From: Rhytidiadelphus loreus
Lineage: Eukaryota; Streptophyta; Bryopsida; Hypnales; Hylocomiaceae
NCBI GenBank assembly: GCA_947034895.1
Contig: OX344764.1
Span: 74,133,348-74,197,347, forward strand
Direction of reading: 5' to 3'
Length of the DNA: 64,000 bases
Shown: positions 1 to 10,078 of the stretch, piece after piece
How the letters are laid out: each line of letters begins with the position of its first letter
Numbering within the stretch: the first letter of the stretch is position 1
Program-made: the position numbers and the translations under genes
The notes under the pieces: model-generated
Database searches by the model: none
What the model saw: only the letters and a program-made list of their open reading frames with translations
Told to the model about the DNA's origin: nothing

Positions 1-97
1 CAAAACGGCATCAATAACGGACAAACAGCAATCACTAGCTGCAGACGTGCACAGGGATGGAGGGTTCGTAATTCAAAAGGGAAACTGAGAGGAGCAC

Positions 98-610
98 CTT
101 TCCCTGTTGGTAGGCCTGCGTGCTCGCAATCTGAGCCTCAGGTGGTAAGCTGAAGAAATTCGGAAGCCAAGCCAACGGGGAAAGTTTCAGTCCCAGCTCT
201 TCTTCGATGGCTGCAATTTCGGAACACGCTTGTGGTTTCACTCTGCGCACAAAAGGAAAGAATAGCAGCTAGGGTTATTACACTTCAAGAAAGGATACCA
301 GCCGGGAACGAAGAAATTCTATGCGGTCGGAATATAACCATATTCTCCCGTCAAACGGAATTGCGAATTCATGAAATTCAGAGGGTGCGCAGTGAGATTG
401 ACAACAGAAGAGCAGTGCAAACTAAAAAAGAGTGCACCTAACGTAACGCGGCAGCTTGGCAGCGGCAGCGTAGATGGAGGCATCGAGGCCATTGTGCCGG
501 AGAAACGCCAGGAACGCTGGAGGCAATGCAGTCGGAAGCTCGCCCGCCACGGCCATGGCACGCGAGCAGGCTTGTGGCACGCTCAAGCTTGCCATGGCCG
601 CCGCAGCCAT
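98..610 (-). CDS. NSUN-family RNA (cytosine-C5) methyltransferase, first two exons (partial)
   Basis: The gene is read on the minus strand and runs off the left edge. Exon 1 (610 to 438) starts at an ATG and encodes an alanine-rich leader followed by FLAFLRHNGLDASIYAAAA and PRYVR. It ends at a donor, TTAG/GTGCAC. Exon 2 (242 to 98) follows an acceptor, TGCGCAG/AGTG. It encodes VKPQACSEIAAIEEELG and then LAWLPNFFSLPPEAQ and AYQQGK, ending AAG/GTGCTC. The two exons join in phase (318 nt, 106 codons). This arrangement (NGLD.S.Y, PRY.R.KP, WLP.F..LPP..QIA....YQ.GK) matches, from memory, the N-terminal part of the plant NOL1/NOP2/Sun group that includes Arabidopsis At5g26180, which methylates RNA cytosines using SAM. 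The catalytic Rossmann domain should lie left of the window. The family call is fairly firm; the RNA substrate is unknown. Confidence 0.72.
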
Positions 611-2163
611 GGCCGACGAATCCGACGCAACCTATCGAGAGATTACCCTCACTACCCTACCGAGCACGCGGCCCACACCGCACACGAACCCTAAAACTCC
701 AACGGAGTGATCCGACGGAAGACGCTCTCAAGCACGGTTCACAGACGTGGCTAAATTTAGCAAAACTTCTACAGTACCCAACAAAAGTTTCTCGCTACGA
801 AGAATTGGGAATACAGAAATTGTTAAACTTGAGTGATTTATTAGCACATTTAACAAGGATTTCACAAGTACTGAACTACAGTACTTGTGAAAATTACATT
901 ACTGCTACAATAGTCTCAAGCCCACTCAAAGAAGATTTGGGCGTACTGACAAAGGTGGAGATTCAGGACACGCATGCGTAGTCGTGACTACTGAGGCAGC
1001 GTGCCGCAACCCCAACGATTGGTGGGTGGGGTCAGACTTCAGACTTTCTGAAGAGCGAAGGAGACACAATAGTACGTGGCAGGCTCCTCCGACTGAATTA
1101 TACCTGACGGACAGGCTGGTTGTGAAGACGGAGTCCCGAACTTTCACGAGACCGGAATGCAAGTTAGAAGTAAGCTTAAAGTGTCTGTGTGGGTGTTTGA
1201 TCTGCACAGCTTGCGATAACACCCAAATTACTGACCTGCCATGTGCCTGGGGCTCCCGATAAATTAAAAACCCTCTCCCTCTCACACTCGTACTTCCCTA
1301 ACACAACCTGTGCGCGATCCTTGCTCGCTTGCCTTCTTAGGTTTCTTAGAGCTGGAGTGGTTTCACTTTTCCTCTATCTCGTCAGCCTGGCAGCATTACC
1401 GGTAGCCTAGTAATCGTCCGTCGTCGGAGCCTAGGAATAGTAAAAGTAGTAGTGTTGCAGCCAATTTCTCCTTCCCGCATGGATGCTCCTGCTGAGTTTC
1501 CTTTCGAGTTCCCCGCCCCAGCTGACTCTTCTGTTGCACGTTTGGAAGTGGTTATCTTTGCTTCGGCCTTTTGGGGGGCCGCCCTCTTGTGCCCCAGCCG
1601 TTGCTCGTGGTCGCTTCACCTTCTGACTGAGTCTGCCTGCCATAGTACTCGTGATAACGAGGTTTATCGGCTTTTGGCAACATTGCATTAGGGAGAGGCT
1701 GCTGCAGCACTCGGCCGCTTCGTCGCCGTTGTTTTCCGCGGCATGCTTCTCTCAAGATCGGATCCCACGCTTCCGAGATCTGCTCCCTAGCCCTTGCTTC
1801 CTTTTCCCCCTAGCCTGAGAGACGTGGTGTGCCCTGCCTCGATTTGATTGTATCACGGCACTCTTGCTTTCTGCTGCTTCACCATGTTTCGAGTCCGTCG
1901 TCACGGATAGGGCATGATGGCATGCAATGCCCGTCCAAGGTCTCTCGGATTCTCTATGCGTTGTAGCAACCCAGGTGTCTGTAGTCCTGCTCGTCTTTCC
2001 TCTTTCGTTTTACTTGAAGCTTGCACCTGAATAATTGCCTTGTCGAATTACGGCTTTAATTCTATCGGTTGTCCGCGTCGTTTCAATTCTCGTCGAACTG
2101 TGCGTGAGCGTTCGGGATTTGCTCTTCGGGTTTCTTTCATCATCGTGATGTTATGAGGTGCAC
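611..2163. promoter_or_regulatory. Divergent intergenic region between the NSUN-like gene and the 402-aa gene
   Basis: This 1.55-kb GC-rich stretch separates two head-to-head genes. It probably holds both promoters and the long 5' leader of the plus-strand gene. A pyrimidine-rich run near 1265-1300 resembles a plant transcription start region. Several short reading frames occur on both strands, but none shows family similarity or convincing splice sites. No individual promoter element can be assigned with confidence. Confidence 0.4.
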
Positions 2164-3372
2164 ATGGCGCTGGGGGCTGCTGTGTCAAGGCCACCTGGAA
2201 AGCCGAAGCTGCGTTCCAAACTCGATGGAAGGCTGGAATTGCCCGCCGTCTACACTGCCCGCAATTTAGATAGTTGCACCCAGCAGCTGGGCCATTGGAA
2301 TCCATTTTCCAGCTCATCTGCTGCCAGCCCGGAGCCCAATCTTGGTGATCCTGTGACCGACGACGCCAGAGTCGTCAGGAATAATGTTGGTTTGCAGCCT
2401 GAGAAAAATCCTAACTTGGGCTCTGGCCCTGACTTCGCCCATCCCATTCCAGCCTCGGCGTTTCGAAGTGTCACAGTGAGCCCGGAGGATTGTAGCCACT
2501 TTCCCGTTGGCCTCCAACTTCACCCGCGGTCCGAAGGTCCACGAGGTTTCGACTCGTTGCCTGAACCGTTAGCAGAGGCGCCTTCAGTCGCCTGGTTCCA
2601 TCATGTCGCCCACTCGGGCTCCGACAAAGGCGTTTTCGAATTCGGAAAGGTCTCGACTGCAGCAGAATGTGATGTTCGAGTGGTGCAAGGGCAAAGGGTG
2701 CACGGCTGGAGCAAGCGCAGGAAGCAGCTCTCGCATGCGCTCGCTCGAGGCTTGTGGCGATGGAAGAATGGCTTTCACGCGCGCAAACGGATGAAACGAT
2801 GTGGCCCCGGCGGCGGTCGCAACTCCGGCTCGGACAGGAGCAGTGACCGAGCGCCCTACGGAGTGCACGCGTCCGATCCCTCGACGGCGCCCACGTCCAA
2901 GGCCGGCCCCTTCAAGTGGTCAGATTTCCCCGTCACCCCGACCGACTCCAGCGGCGAGCTCTTTGGAGGCGGCACCAGCAATCTGATGATGGTAGAGATG
3001 CACGCTCTGGGCAAAGATTGGACCGCCTGTGGCTGCTCGCGCACAGGGGATGACCCAAGTGGAAGTCGACCTACCGATTGCGATCAGTGTTGGCTGGGCA
3101 GTGAGAATCCGCACGCCATGGAGTCCGGCTATGGAAGCGAACCCGGGTACAGGGGAGACGAGGAGCTGGAATTCGGCGACATCGACGAAGAGCAGGACGA
3201 AGAGGAAATCGAGCCCAAGCATCTGCGGATGTGGACGCAAGTCATGGCCCGCAGCAGTAGCAGCAGGAATCACACCATGGGGTCGGTTCCGCTGGAGAAT
3301 CACGACATGCACGAGGTGAATGGTCAAGCTACATCATTCACGCCACCAAGTCTACAAAGTGCTTCAACCTAG
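2164..3372 (+). CDS. Uncharacterised 402-aa protein with basic patch and acidic C-terminal segment
   Basis: This is a single open frame starting at the first ATG (2164) and ending TAG at 3372. I do not recognise a catalytic domain. The N-terminal half is rich in Pro, Ser and Gly. Residues about 180-212 form a strongly basic stretch (WSKRRKQ, then KNGFHARKRMKR) that could be a nuclear localisation signal. A short Cys cluster (CGCSR, then DCDQC) lies near residues 288-310. Residues about 320-350 contain ESGYGSEPGYRGDEELEFGD followed by an acidic run, then PKHLRMW. GC content and codon use match the neighbouring NSUN-like exons rather than the transposons. It lies head to head with the NSUN-like gene. 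The start is the first ATG of the frame; an upstream 5'-UTR intron is possible. Function is unknown. Confidence 0.55.
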   Translation: MALGAAVSRPPGKPKLRSKLDGRLELPAVYTARNLDSCTQQLGHWNPFSSSSAASPEPNLGDPVTDDARVVRNNVGLQPEKNPNLGSGPDFAHPIPASAFRSVTVSPEDCSHFPVGLQLHPRSEGPRGFDSLPEPLAEAPSVAWFHHVAHSGSDKGVFEFGKVSTAAECDVRVVQGQRVHGWSKRRKQLSHALARGLWRWKNGFHARKRMKRCGPGGGRNSGSDRSSDRAPYGVHASDPSTAPTSKAGPFKWSDFPVTPTDSSGELFGGGTSNLMMVEMHALGKDWTACGCSRTGDDPSGSRPTDCDQCWLGSENPHAMESGYGSEPGYRGDEELEFGDIDEEQDEEEIEPKHLRMWTQVMARSSSSRNHTMGSVPLENHDMHEVNGQATSFTPPSLQSAST

Positions 3373-4600
3373 TCGAGTGTGCACATGATGAAATGTTACA
3401 CAAGCATTCTTCCGAGCGGTAACGTCTGGGTCTCTGTCCTGCCTGCCGCTTTCTGGGTCTTTGCCTTGGTACCCACTCCCTCCCTCCATCTGCTCTTTCA
3501 GGTGATTCCATTTGCGTACTACGAAAACTGTAGTTCTTCTTCAATCTTGACCTAATCCACATTCGGGGGTTCAGAGTATAACCTTGTGGCTTCTCGCTGA
3601 CGAAGTAAAGACTCCTATGCGTTTTATGCTGAAACAATGGAGTGGAGGACGGAGTAGAGACATTATGTATCAAACGATCAGGAACGCTGCCTCGGAATTT
3701 GATGCAGTTTCTTGAGCTCAATACCGTAAAAGTGTCTATATGAATCAGGCGTTTCTGGATTGACAAGATCAACCGGAGGACCGACGGAAGGGAGTCCGCT
3801 GATTTGGGCGGAGACTTCATATGGGTTTACTTCCAGTTTTCTGGTCAACGAGAATGTTTTGCAGGGTTAGCACGTTGCGGTGATCTGGTTATGAAGAGAC
3901 GAGGAATTCTTGCAGTAGTCACCGTAGCCAGTGGGGCTTCTCTCCAATTCTAGTTGGGAGAAGGCTTGTGTAACATTTCATCTCCAGATGGAGCACGTGA
4001 ATACGAGCCGAGTAGACAGAAGCGATACTGCTGCAAGCAAATTTTGGATTGTAACTTGCCTTCAAGTTGGGCCTTCACTGACTGGATGCATTGACATGCT
4101 TCAGCAGCGGAGCAGCGCCACGAACGGAGACCCGCTGCCATGGGCATTGTCTTAAACCTCAGACAATGCCCACGCTAGCTCGATCGCCGTGCAATCTTAA
4201 TGCTCAAATTGCTGTGTCCGTTCAGCTAGCGCTCACTTCGACCAACTGACTTCGATCCCAGGACAGGAGTACGTTGTTGCAGATGTCTCTCGTGACGAAG
4301 CAGTCCAAGCTCATAGAATGATGATTCAAGGGATGTAATCTGCAGATGCTGCTGCTGCAACAAGAGTCTCCAACTTGGGCAATGGAGAGGCTTGCTTTCA
4401 AGTCAAGCCGGCTTTCCTGCGAGCTCTCCTTGAGAATCCATGCAAGTGTGGCATGCACAGTACAGCAGCAGCAACAGCAACAGGTCACTTTTGACGATGG
4501 TATCCACGAAGTAGATCGAGTAAGTTCCTTGCTGCATTGATACCGAAGTATCGGAGCTCAAGCTTCTGCTCTTTGTGCCGATGGAGCCACCCGCTGCTGT
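3373..4600 (+). other. 3' flank of the 402-aa gene, no further gene seen
   Basis: The stretch is probably 3' UTR and intergenic sequence of moderate GC content. A short glutamine-codon-like CAG/CAA run occurs at about 4460-4482. Open frames on either strand are short and show no recognisable domain or splice-site context. Confidence 0.3.
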
Positions 4601-4814
4601 GATTTCAACATGTTTTGTCTGTCTATTTGTTTAAACAAGCGTGTTCAAGAAACACACTGCAAGCTGCAAGGGGTTTTCCGTCAGGAGGAGAGGCTGATTT
4701 CACACAAGGGAAAGACCCTATCGCCACCAGGGATTGAACTTGCAACCACGTCATTCAGTTTGGGTACCTTACCTCCATCACCTGGTAGTTTAGGGTTGAT
4801 TTCAACATGTTTTG
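4601..4814 (-). mobile_element. tRNA-related SINE with 18-bp target-site duplication
   Basis: A 178-bp insert (4619-4796) is flanked by perfect 18-bp direct repeats, TGATTTCAACATGTTTTG, at 4601-4618 and 4797-4814. Read on the minus strand the insert contains GGTTGCAAGTTCAATCCC, which resembles the polymerase III B box of tRNA-derived SINEs (GGTTCRANNCC). It ends in an A-rich tail (TTTAAACAAATAGACA) beside the duplication. A long TSD, small size, B-box-like sequence and A-rich end together support LINE-mobilised insertion of a SINE. I could not place an A box confidently. Confidence 0.7.
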
Positions 4815-4887
4815 ATGTAGGTGCTGAGTGAAGTCATTCTTGTCAAGGTGTCTATATTATAGAAATCTTTCATGATTATAGTGTAAT

Positions 4888-5220
4888 TGTTGGATGTGAA
4901 TAAACCATAGCATTGAATGATCTACATTTGTGTACCAAAACACACACCAAATTGGATTATGATGAGCCAATGCATCATCAGTTTGAAAATGGAAGTTGAA
5001 CCATCAAGGCTCTTCTTGAAGTACGTAGTACTAATTGATCCTCTCTCTCCAACCTTGCATAGGGGGAGGGAGTTAACTCCAACATTATAGCTTAAGAAAC
5101 TCTCTTTTGTATGTGTGTCACGTTGAGTGAAGTATGAGCTCCTATAATCTTTTATAGGCAATATTTAGTATGCTCTGAAGTCAAGCATGGCTTCGAGAGA
5201 TATGTACGTGGATATACTCA
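4888..5220 (+). repeat. Copia 5' LTR
   Basis: It aligns over almost its whole length with 25623-25970, with scattered substitutions. It begins TGTTGGATGTGAATAAACC. Its 3' end is less clear than that of the downstream LTR: similarity fades after GAGAGATATGTA at about 5205, and the terminal TTCACATCCAA is not present here. No clean tRNA primer-binding site was recognised after it. Confidence 0.75.
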
Positions 5221-5424
5221 TGTATAATACATGCCTTTATTCATTGCTTAGAATGTGTAACTATGCAAGTGTCCGCTATTAAGTGAGGTCATGAGGAGCC
5301 TTGAATGTTGTGTCAACTTGCTTAGTTTTTTTGTTACAATAAGTTATAGGCCCTTCTTTTTTCTAACTGAGTTTTTTTTAGAAACCTCTACATTACGTAT
5401 TACTAGATCAAATTCTTTGTCATC

Positions 5425-6110
5425 ATGGGAGACATCAATCGTGACCTTGGTGGCATTTCCCGTTTTAAAGGAACTAACTTCTACATATGGAAATTTCAGA
5501 TGTGTGTCATATTACTTGGTAGAGAGCTAATGGACATAGTGGATGCTTCAAAAGCAAAATCGGTAGATACTGCAAAAGTCAATGTTAGAACCGCTTGGCG
5601 CAAAAAAGACAACCAGGTTGTAAGCCTCCTTTACCAAGCAATTGACTAAAGCATGCTAAAACACGTCACAAGTTGTATTACCTCCAAACAAATCTGGGAT
5701 AGGCTTAAACTTTTTCATGAACAGAATGCCTCAAAGAACATTTATACCCTACAGCAGGAGTTTTACATGTGTTCTATGACACAAAGAGAAAGCGTAGCTA
5801 ATTTTGTAGGGAAATTAGATGTCATTGTCTAGTAGTTAGCATCACGGGGGGACAATATGTTTAATGAACACGCTATAATCTCTGAGATTTTGTGTAATCT
5901 TCCAGAGGACCTTGATAGTCTCATTCTTGCATGGCGCATACAACCAGAGGTATCTAAGACTCTAAATAACCTCTGACTTCAACTACTCCAAACTGAGAGT
6001 ATGATTAGGACCAGAGTCAATTAAGTAACTACGACAACAGCTTATATTGCTTCAACACATAGCAAACCTTCCAAGTACACAACAAAGCAACGCGCTGTCA
6101 GGTAAAAAAG
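5425..6110 (+). pseudogene. Copia gag relic (UBN2-type)
   Basis: The frame opens with an ATG and MGDINRDLGGISRFKGTNFY, followed by the WKFQM motif region typical of plant copia Gag. It continues past a stop at 5647 with IWDRLKLFHEQNASKN and the LPEDLDSLI segment. At least four in-frame stops interrupt it, including TAG/TAG near 5830, so it cannot make full-length Gag. This is the RNA-binding capsid region of the retrotransposon. The zinc knuckle that should follow directly is displaced by about 2 kb. Confidence 0.75.
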
Positions 6111-8165
6111 AATGTGCTCTGGGAATACGTAGGGTATTTGGCTGCAACTAGGAATAGTCCGCTATGAAGCTCAGTCGAATCTTTTAATCTTCAATCTCTT
6201 GTCTTTTATCTTCAATTCTTCCGTCTTCAAACTTGTCTCTGTTGGCCTATCTTGTAGTGGCTCTATAGGGATAAGGGTAAAGGTGTGTGATAAAAAACAA
6301 GACCTCGAACGGGTAGGACGGGATGGCCAATCCGCGAGTTGGCCGTCCGAAAAATTGAATCCTAAACCTCAAATCCACGGTGACCAAGAAATGCCTTTCA
6401 CTAGTGAGAACAACATAGAACATCATCCATGTGGGTGATCAATCCCACTTCGTCGCCACAAACATAAAACGGGGCTATTATTGGATATCCACATAATCCG
6501 CAACAAGACTCCAAAATCGGTTAAAAATAACAATAAAAACACAATGAGCCTCCAAAACCGGCTAAGAATAACAAGCCACAAGTCACAAATTACAACACAC
6601 AAATTTTCACTCTTCTTGTTTTCAAATGTTGAATTCTTCAAATATCTTCAAACTCTCTTCAAATCTCCTTCAACTCCAACTCCAACTCCTATTCTTTGAT
6701 CGAATTTTGATTTAGTGCCACAAATGCTCTACAAACTCAAATGAGATGTGTAATAGCTTTTTGAAAATCTTACACAAATCTCTACTCCTCCTCCAAAACT
6801 CAACTCAAACCAAAATTTTGTTCATCTTTTATAGCCACTCAAAATTTGAGGGCAGTAGACCCTCCTTCACTTTCACACTCACAATTTACTCATAAATGCT
6901 CCAAATACATCGAATTATAGCTTCATAGAAAGCTCATAAAATTTCCTACATCCTCTTTAAGTTTCAATGCAAACTAAAGACCTATTTGTCTTTTATGATC
7001 AGTCGAAGTCTCTGCCCCTTCAATAAAGAGGCAACAGACCTTCCTCCACTCAAACTAGCACAAATCTCAACTCACAACTTCAATTTAAACAAAAGAGGAC
7101 GTTTTGAAAAGACAACAACATGATTTCAAACTCCACCAATTTCCATTCCAAATTTTGTAAAACTCAATACATAATAGACTTCCAAACATTCGGATCCTTC
7201 CTAACTATCGCGAGAGAGAAGATGAATAGTGTTCACCTTTTCCTTTACCTTATTAACAACTCTTCACCACATAAGCAAGTGGACATCAACCCTTAACTTG
7301 CTCCTAAGGCTAACTTCCAACTATTGGCCTTTATATTTGGCCCCACAATAATTTTTTTATTTTTAACTAAGAAAGAAAATCACTTCAAAGTCCACTTAGA
7401 AGGCAAACTACATCCATATTTTCCTTTCACAACTATAACTATACAAATCATTTTTCTATAAAATACTCCAAACATGAATATAAATACTAACATCAAACCA
7501 ATGCCTATTAGAGGTAAAAAAAATTAGAATTTCAAGACAAACTTCACTCCATCTACAAAAATTTGAAAATGTGTTTGATAGTTGCAATGACAAATTCAGC
7601 ACGATCTGCCTTTGTTAAAGGATTGACCGGCCCCTCTAACCATCGTTGGTGGCCATGACTTCCCTTGATCGACTTGACCATACAATAGTATTAGTCGTCG
7701 TTTAAACCCTCAAAACACCCTTCAAATGTTACTTCACGACTACCGACTTCAACACGTTCAACTTGTAACAAGATTATCAATGCACAAACATCCCGTTGAA
7801 GGTTCCCGTACCATCGCTGCTCAATACGAAATTGTTTTGGTGGTCAAGAAGGCCCAATTTCATCTTGTGAACGTATAAATGGCAATGACAAATCTCGTGG
7901 CAGAAGCGGCTCATCCGGCAATTGCGACAATGAAAGTTCAAATTCAGCCTCTAGTTGAGGCTCTTCATCTTAAAACTTAGAAAAAATCCTCTAGTTTGAC
8001 ATTCTAAATCTAAAGCGAAAAACAAATGACAATATCTCGATTCGATATAATTCTCATATGGATTTCCCTTCTTATATAGATGATTTACACCTCCATAACA
8101 AGGCGTCACCTTCAAGCTACACAAATAATGTATAACAAATATTTTTTTATACTATGTATGTATGT
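6111..8165. other. Noncoding AT-rich insert within the copia gag region
   Basis: Gag homology stops near 6110 and resumes with the zinc-knuckle segment near 8170. The 2-kb stretch between has no recognisable domain on either strand, many stops, and short CTTCAA/CTCCAA-rich runs (6600-6700). It is probably a separate insertion or deletion-rearranged DNA. I found no clear terminal repeats or TSD. Confidence 0.45.
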
Positions 8166-9071
8166 ACAACACGACAACATTGCTAGCCGTCAAGAAATCA
8201 GTGATTATAAGAAGGCCACCAAATGTTGGAAGTGCGGCATTACAACTCATTAGGGGTGCAAATGCACAGCCAACAAAGAAGTCTAGAAAAAACACCAAGA
8301 ATTGTAGTCTAATCAAGAACAAAGCAGCAAGAAACACACAAGCTATAAGGTGTCTATGGCAACGTTAGAAGAAACAACTTCGGACTCGACCTTTTGGTAA
8401 GTTGATTGTGGTTGTACTGAACATATGACCAACAACAAAGTATTCTTCTATACATATCATGATGTGTCCACAGAGAGACGTCCAGTCCAAAGCATCGGCA
8501 GAGCACTGCTTAGTGTAGTAGGAGTTGGTGACATCGACATTCAATTTCAGTATGAACACGGTTTCAACCTCGGCACACTAAATAAAAGGGGTAATCCATG
8601 TACCCTATCTTGATCAAAATTTATTTTCTTAATATGTCGCTGCTCAAAAGAAGATTTACACGCTCCACACCAACACTGGGTATCAATTACTTGAAGATGG
8701 TAACATAGTTATGACAAGAATATCTATAGTCGAATGTATAGACTAAATATCGAAGTCATTTATCCTAAGGTAGCCACTACAGTTTTAGCCACCACGTTTG
8801 ATGTCTCCTTCGGTATACCAACCATTGTTGCAAGTACACAAATCCTCAACGTCTAGCATAAATGTTTAGCTCACCTCAACCATGCTACACTTCAAACTAT
8901 AGCTACTCAGGGCATTGTCAATGGCCTCGTCTTCAATAATAAGAATAAGTCTTTTTGTCCAGGTTGTGCGTATGGCAAATACACAAGAGTGTCATTTCCA
9001 TCTGATACACATAGAGTTCATTCCACTACTCTTGGTGACTTGATCCATTCAGACCTTTGTGGGCTGATGAG
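8166..9071 (+). pseudogene. Copia pol relic, part 1: zinc knuckle, protease, start of integrase
   Basis: Translated pieces show a CCHC-like knuckle (KCWKCGITTH), then DCGCTEHMTNNKVFF, which corresponds to the copia aspartic protease. These are followed by a GAG-pre-integrase segment (HLNHATLQTIATQGI, then CPGCAYGKYTRVSFP) and the integrase start LIHSDLCGLM. Stops and frame changes are frequent, so it is non-functional. The reading stops at the MULE insertion point and resumes after 22797 without loss of bases apart from the 10-bp TSD. Confidence 0.78.
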
Positions 9072-10078
9072 CAACGACGCTACCATGTGAGCGGGGAGCG
9101 GCGAGCGGGGAGCATTGAGCAATGAGCAATTAGATTTGAGCGCTCATAACAAGAATATATATACTAAATATAGACATGTCAGAATAATAAATAGTTTTGT
9201 CAGATCCCAATATAGTAATGTCAGAAATCCAAAAAAGGAAAAATTTAGTAAAAACTTTGTAAATTTTATATTATTTTTTCAACAAAGATTATTACATCCA
9301 TAGACATGTTATATGAATGAACCTTACATATGTCATCCATTTATTATCCATCCATCCATCATCCATCATCCATTTATCATCCATCCATCATCCATCATCC
9401 ATTTATCATCCATCCATCATCCATCATTCATTTATCATCCATCCATCATCCATACAAATAAGTCTTAATTTTAATTTTGCTATATATCCCCCAAAATTTA
9501 ATTTTTTGGTTTAGGTTTATAGTTTATGAATGACATTAATTTATTAAGATTGTTAGGGTTTGTATTGTTCATTTGGAAGCTTTTTTTTATCTAATTTTGC
9601 ACTGCTTCAATGCTCCTTGGAATCCAATAGCCATCTTAGAGGTCATTTGTAGAAATGTAATAATTTATGCAACAACAAAATTTTCCATCATTTAGAGCTA
9701 TTCAGAATCCTAAAGGCCATTATTATTCACTACAAAACTATGCAACAATCACTTCAACAATGTTTTTTGGTCACAATAATGTGTCCCTTGGAACCAAAGA
9801 GCATCTTCCCAAATCATTTGTAAAACTGTAATACTTCATTCAGATTACAACACACTATAGTCTTGCTAAGTTCATCTTTTTTTATGTATTTTTTTTTATG
9901 TTTACGATTTTACAAATGATTAAAATAAGTCCTAGGAGTCCTTGAATAAACTATTCTTCCTTTCAAGTGATTAGCCTTTGAAGTACGTTAGAGCTAGGAC
10001 AATGAATCATTACTTATCCACCTCTAAACAAAATTGGTGGTAATTTCACTATCTACTACTAGATGTCTACACAACATC
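9072..10078. repeat. MULE copy 1 left terminal and subterminal region
   Basis: After the terminal inverted repeat come GAGC-rich iterations (9095-9150). AT-rich DNA follows, then a run of CATC/CATCCATC microsatellite-like units at about 9340-9450. The remainder to 10078 is AT-rich noncoding DNA downstream of the transposase stop. No gene is seen; short open frames through the CATC repeats are repeat translation. The corresponding stretch of copy 2 is 59350-60340. Confidence 0.7.

Noticed and set aside
2584..3327. Antisense and alternative-frame open frames over the 402-aa gene
   Set aside because: Shadows caused by high GC content; no splice sites or family similarity.
4222..4540. Frames rich in Cys or Gln around the CAG/CAA run
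   Set aside because: Short trinucleotide-repeat translation in a gene 3' flank.
9317..9514. Open frame through the CATCCATC repeats (His/Pro/Ser/Ile-rich)
   Set aside because: It is a translation of a microsatellite; the equivalent in copy 2 has a different repeat number and no conserved protein.
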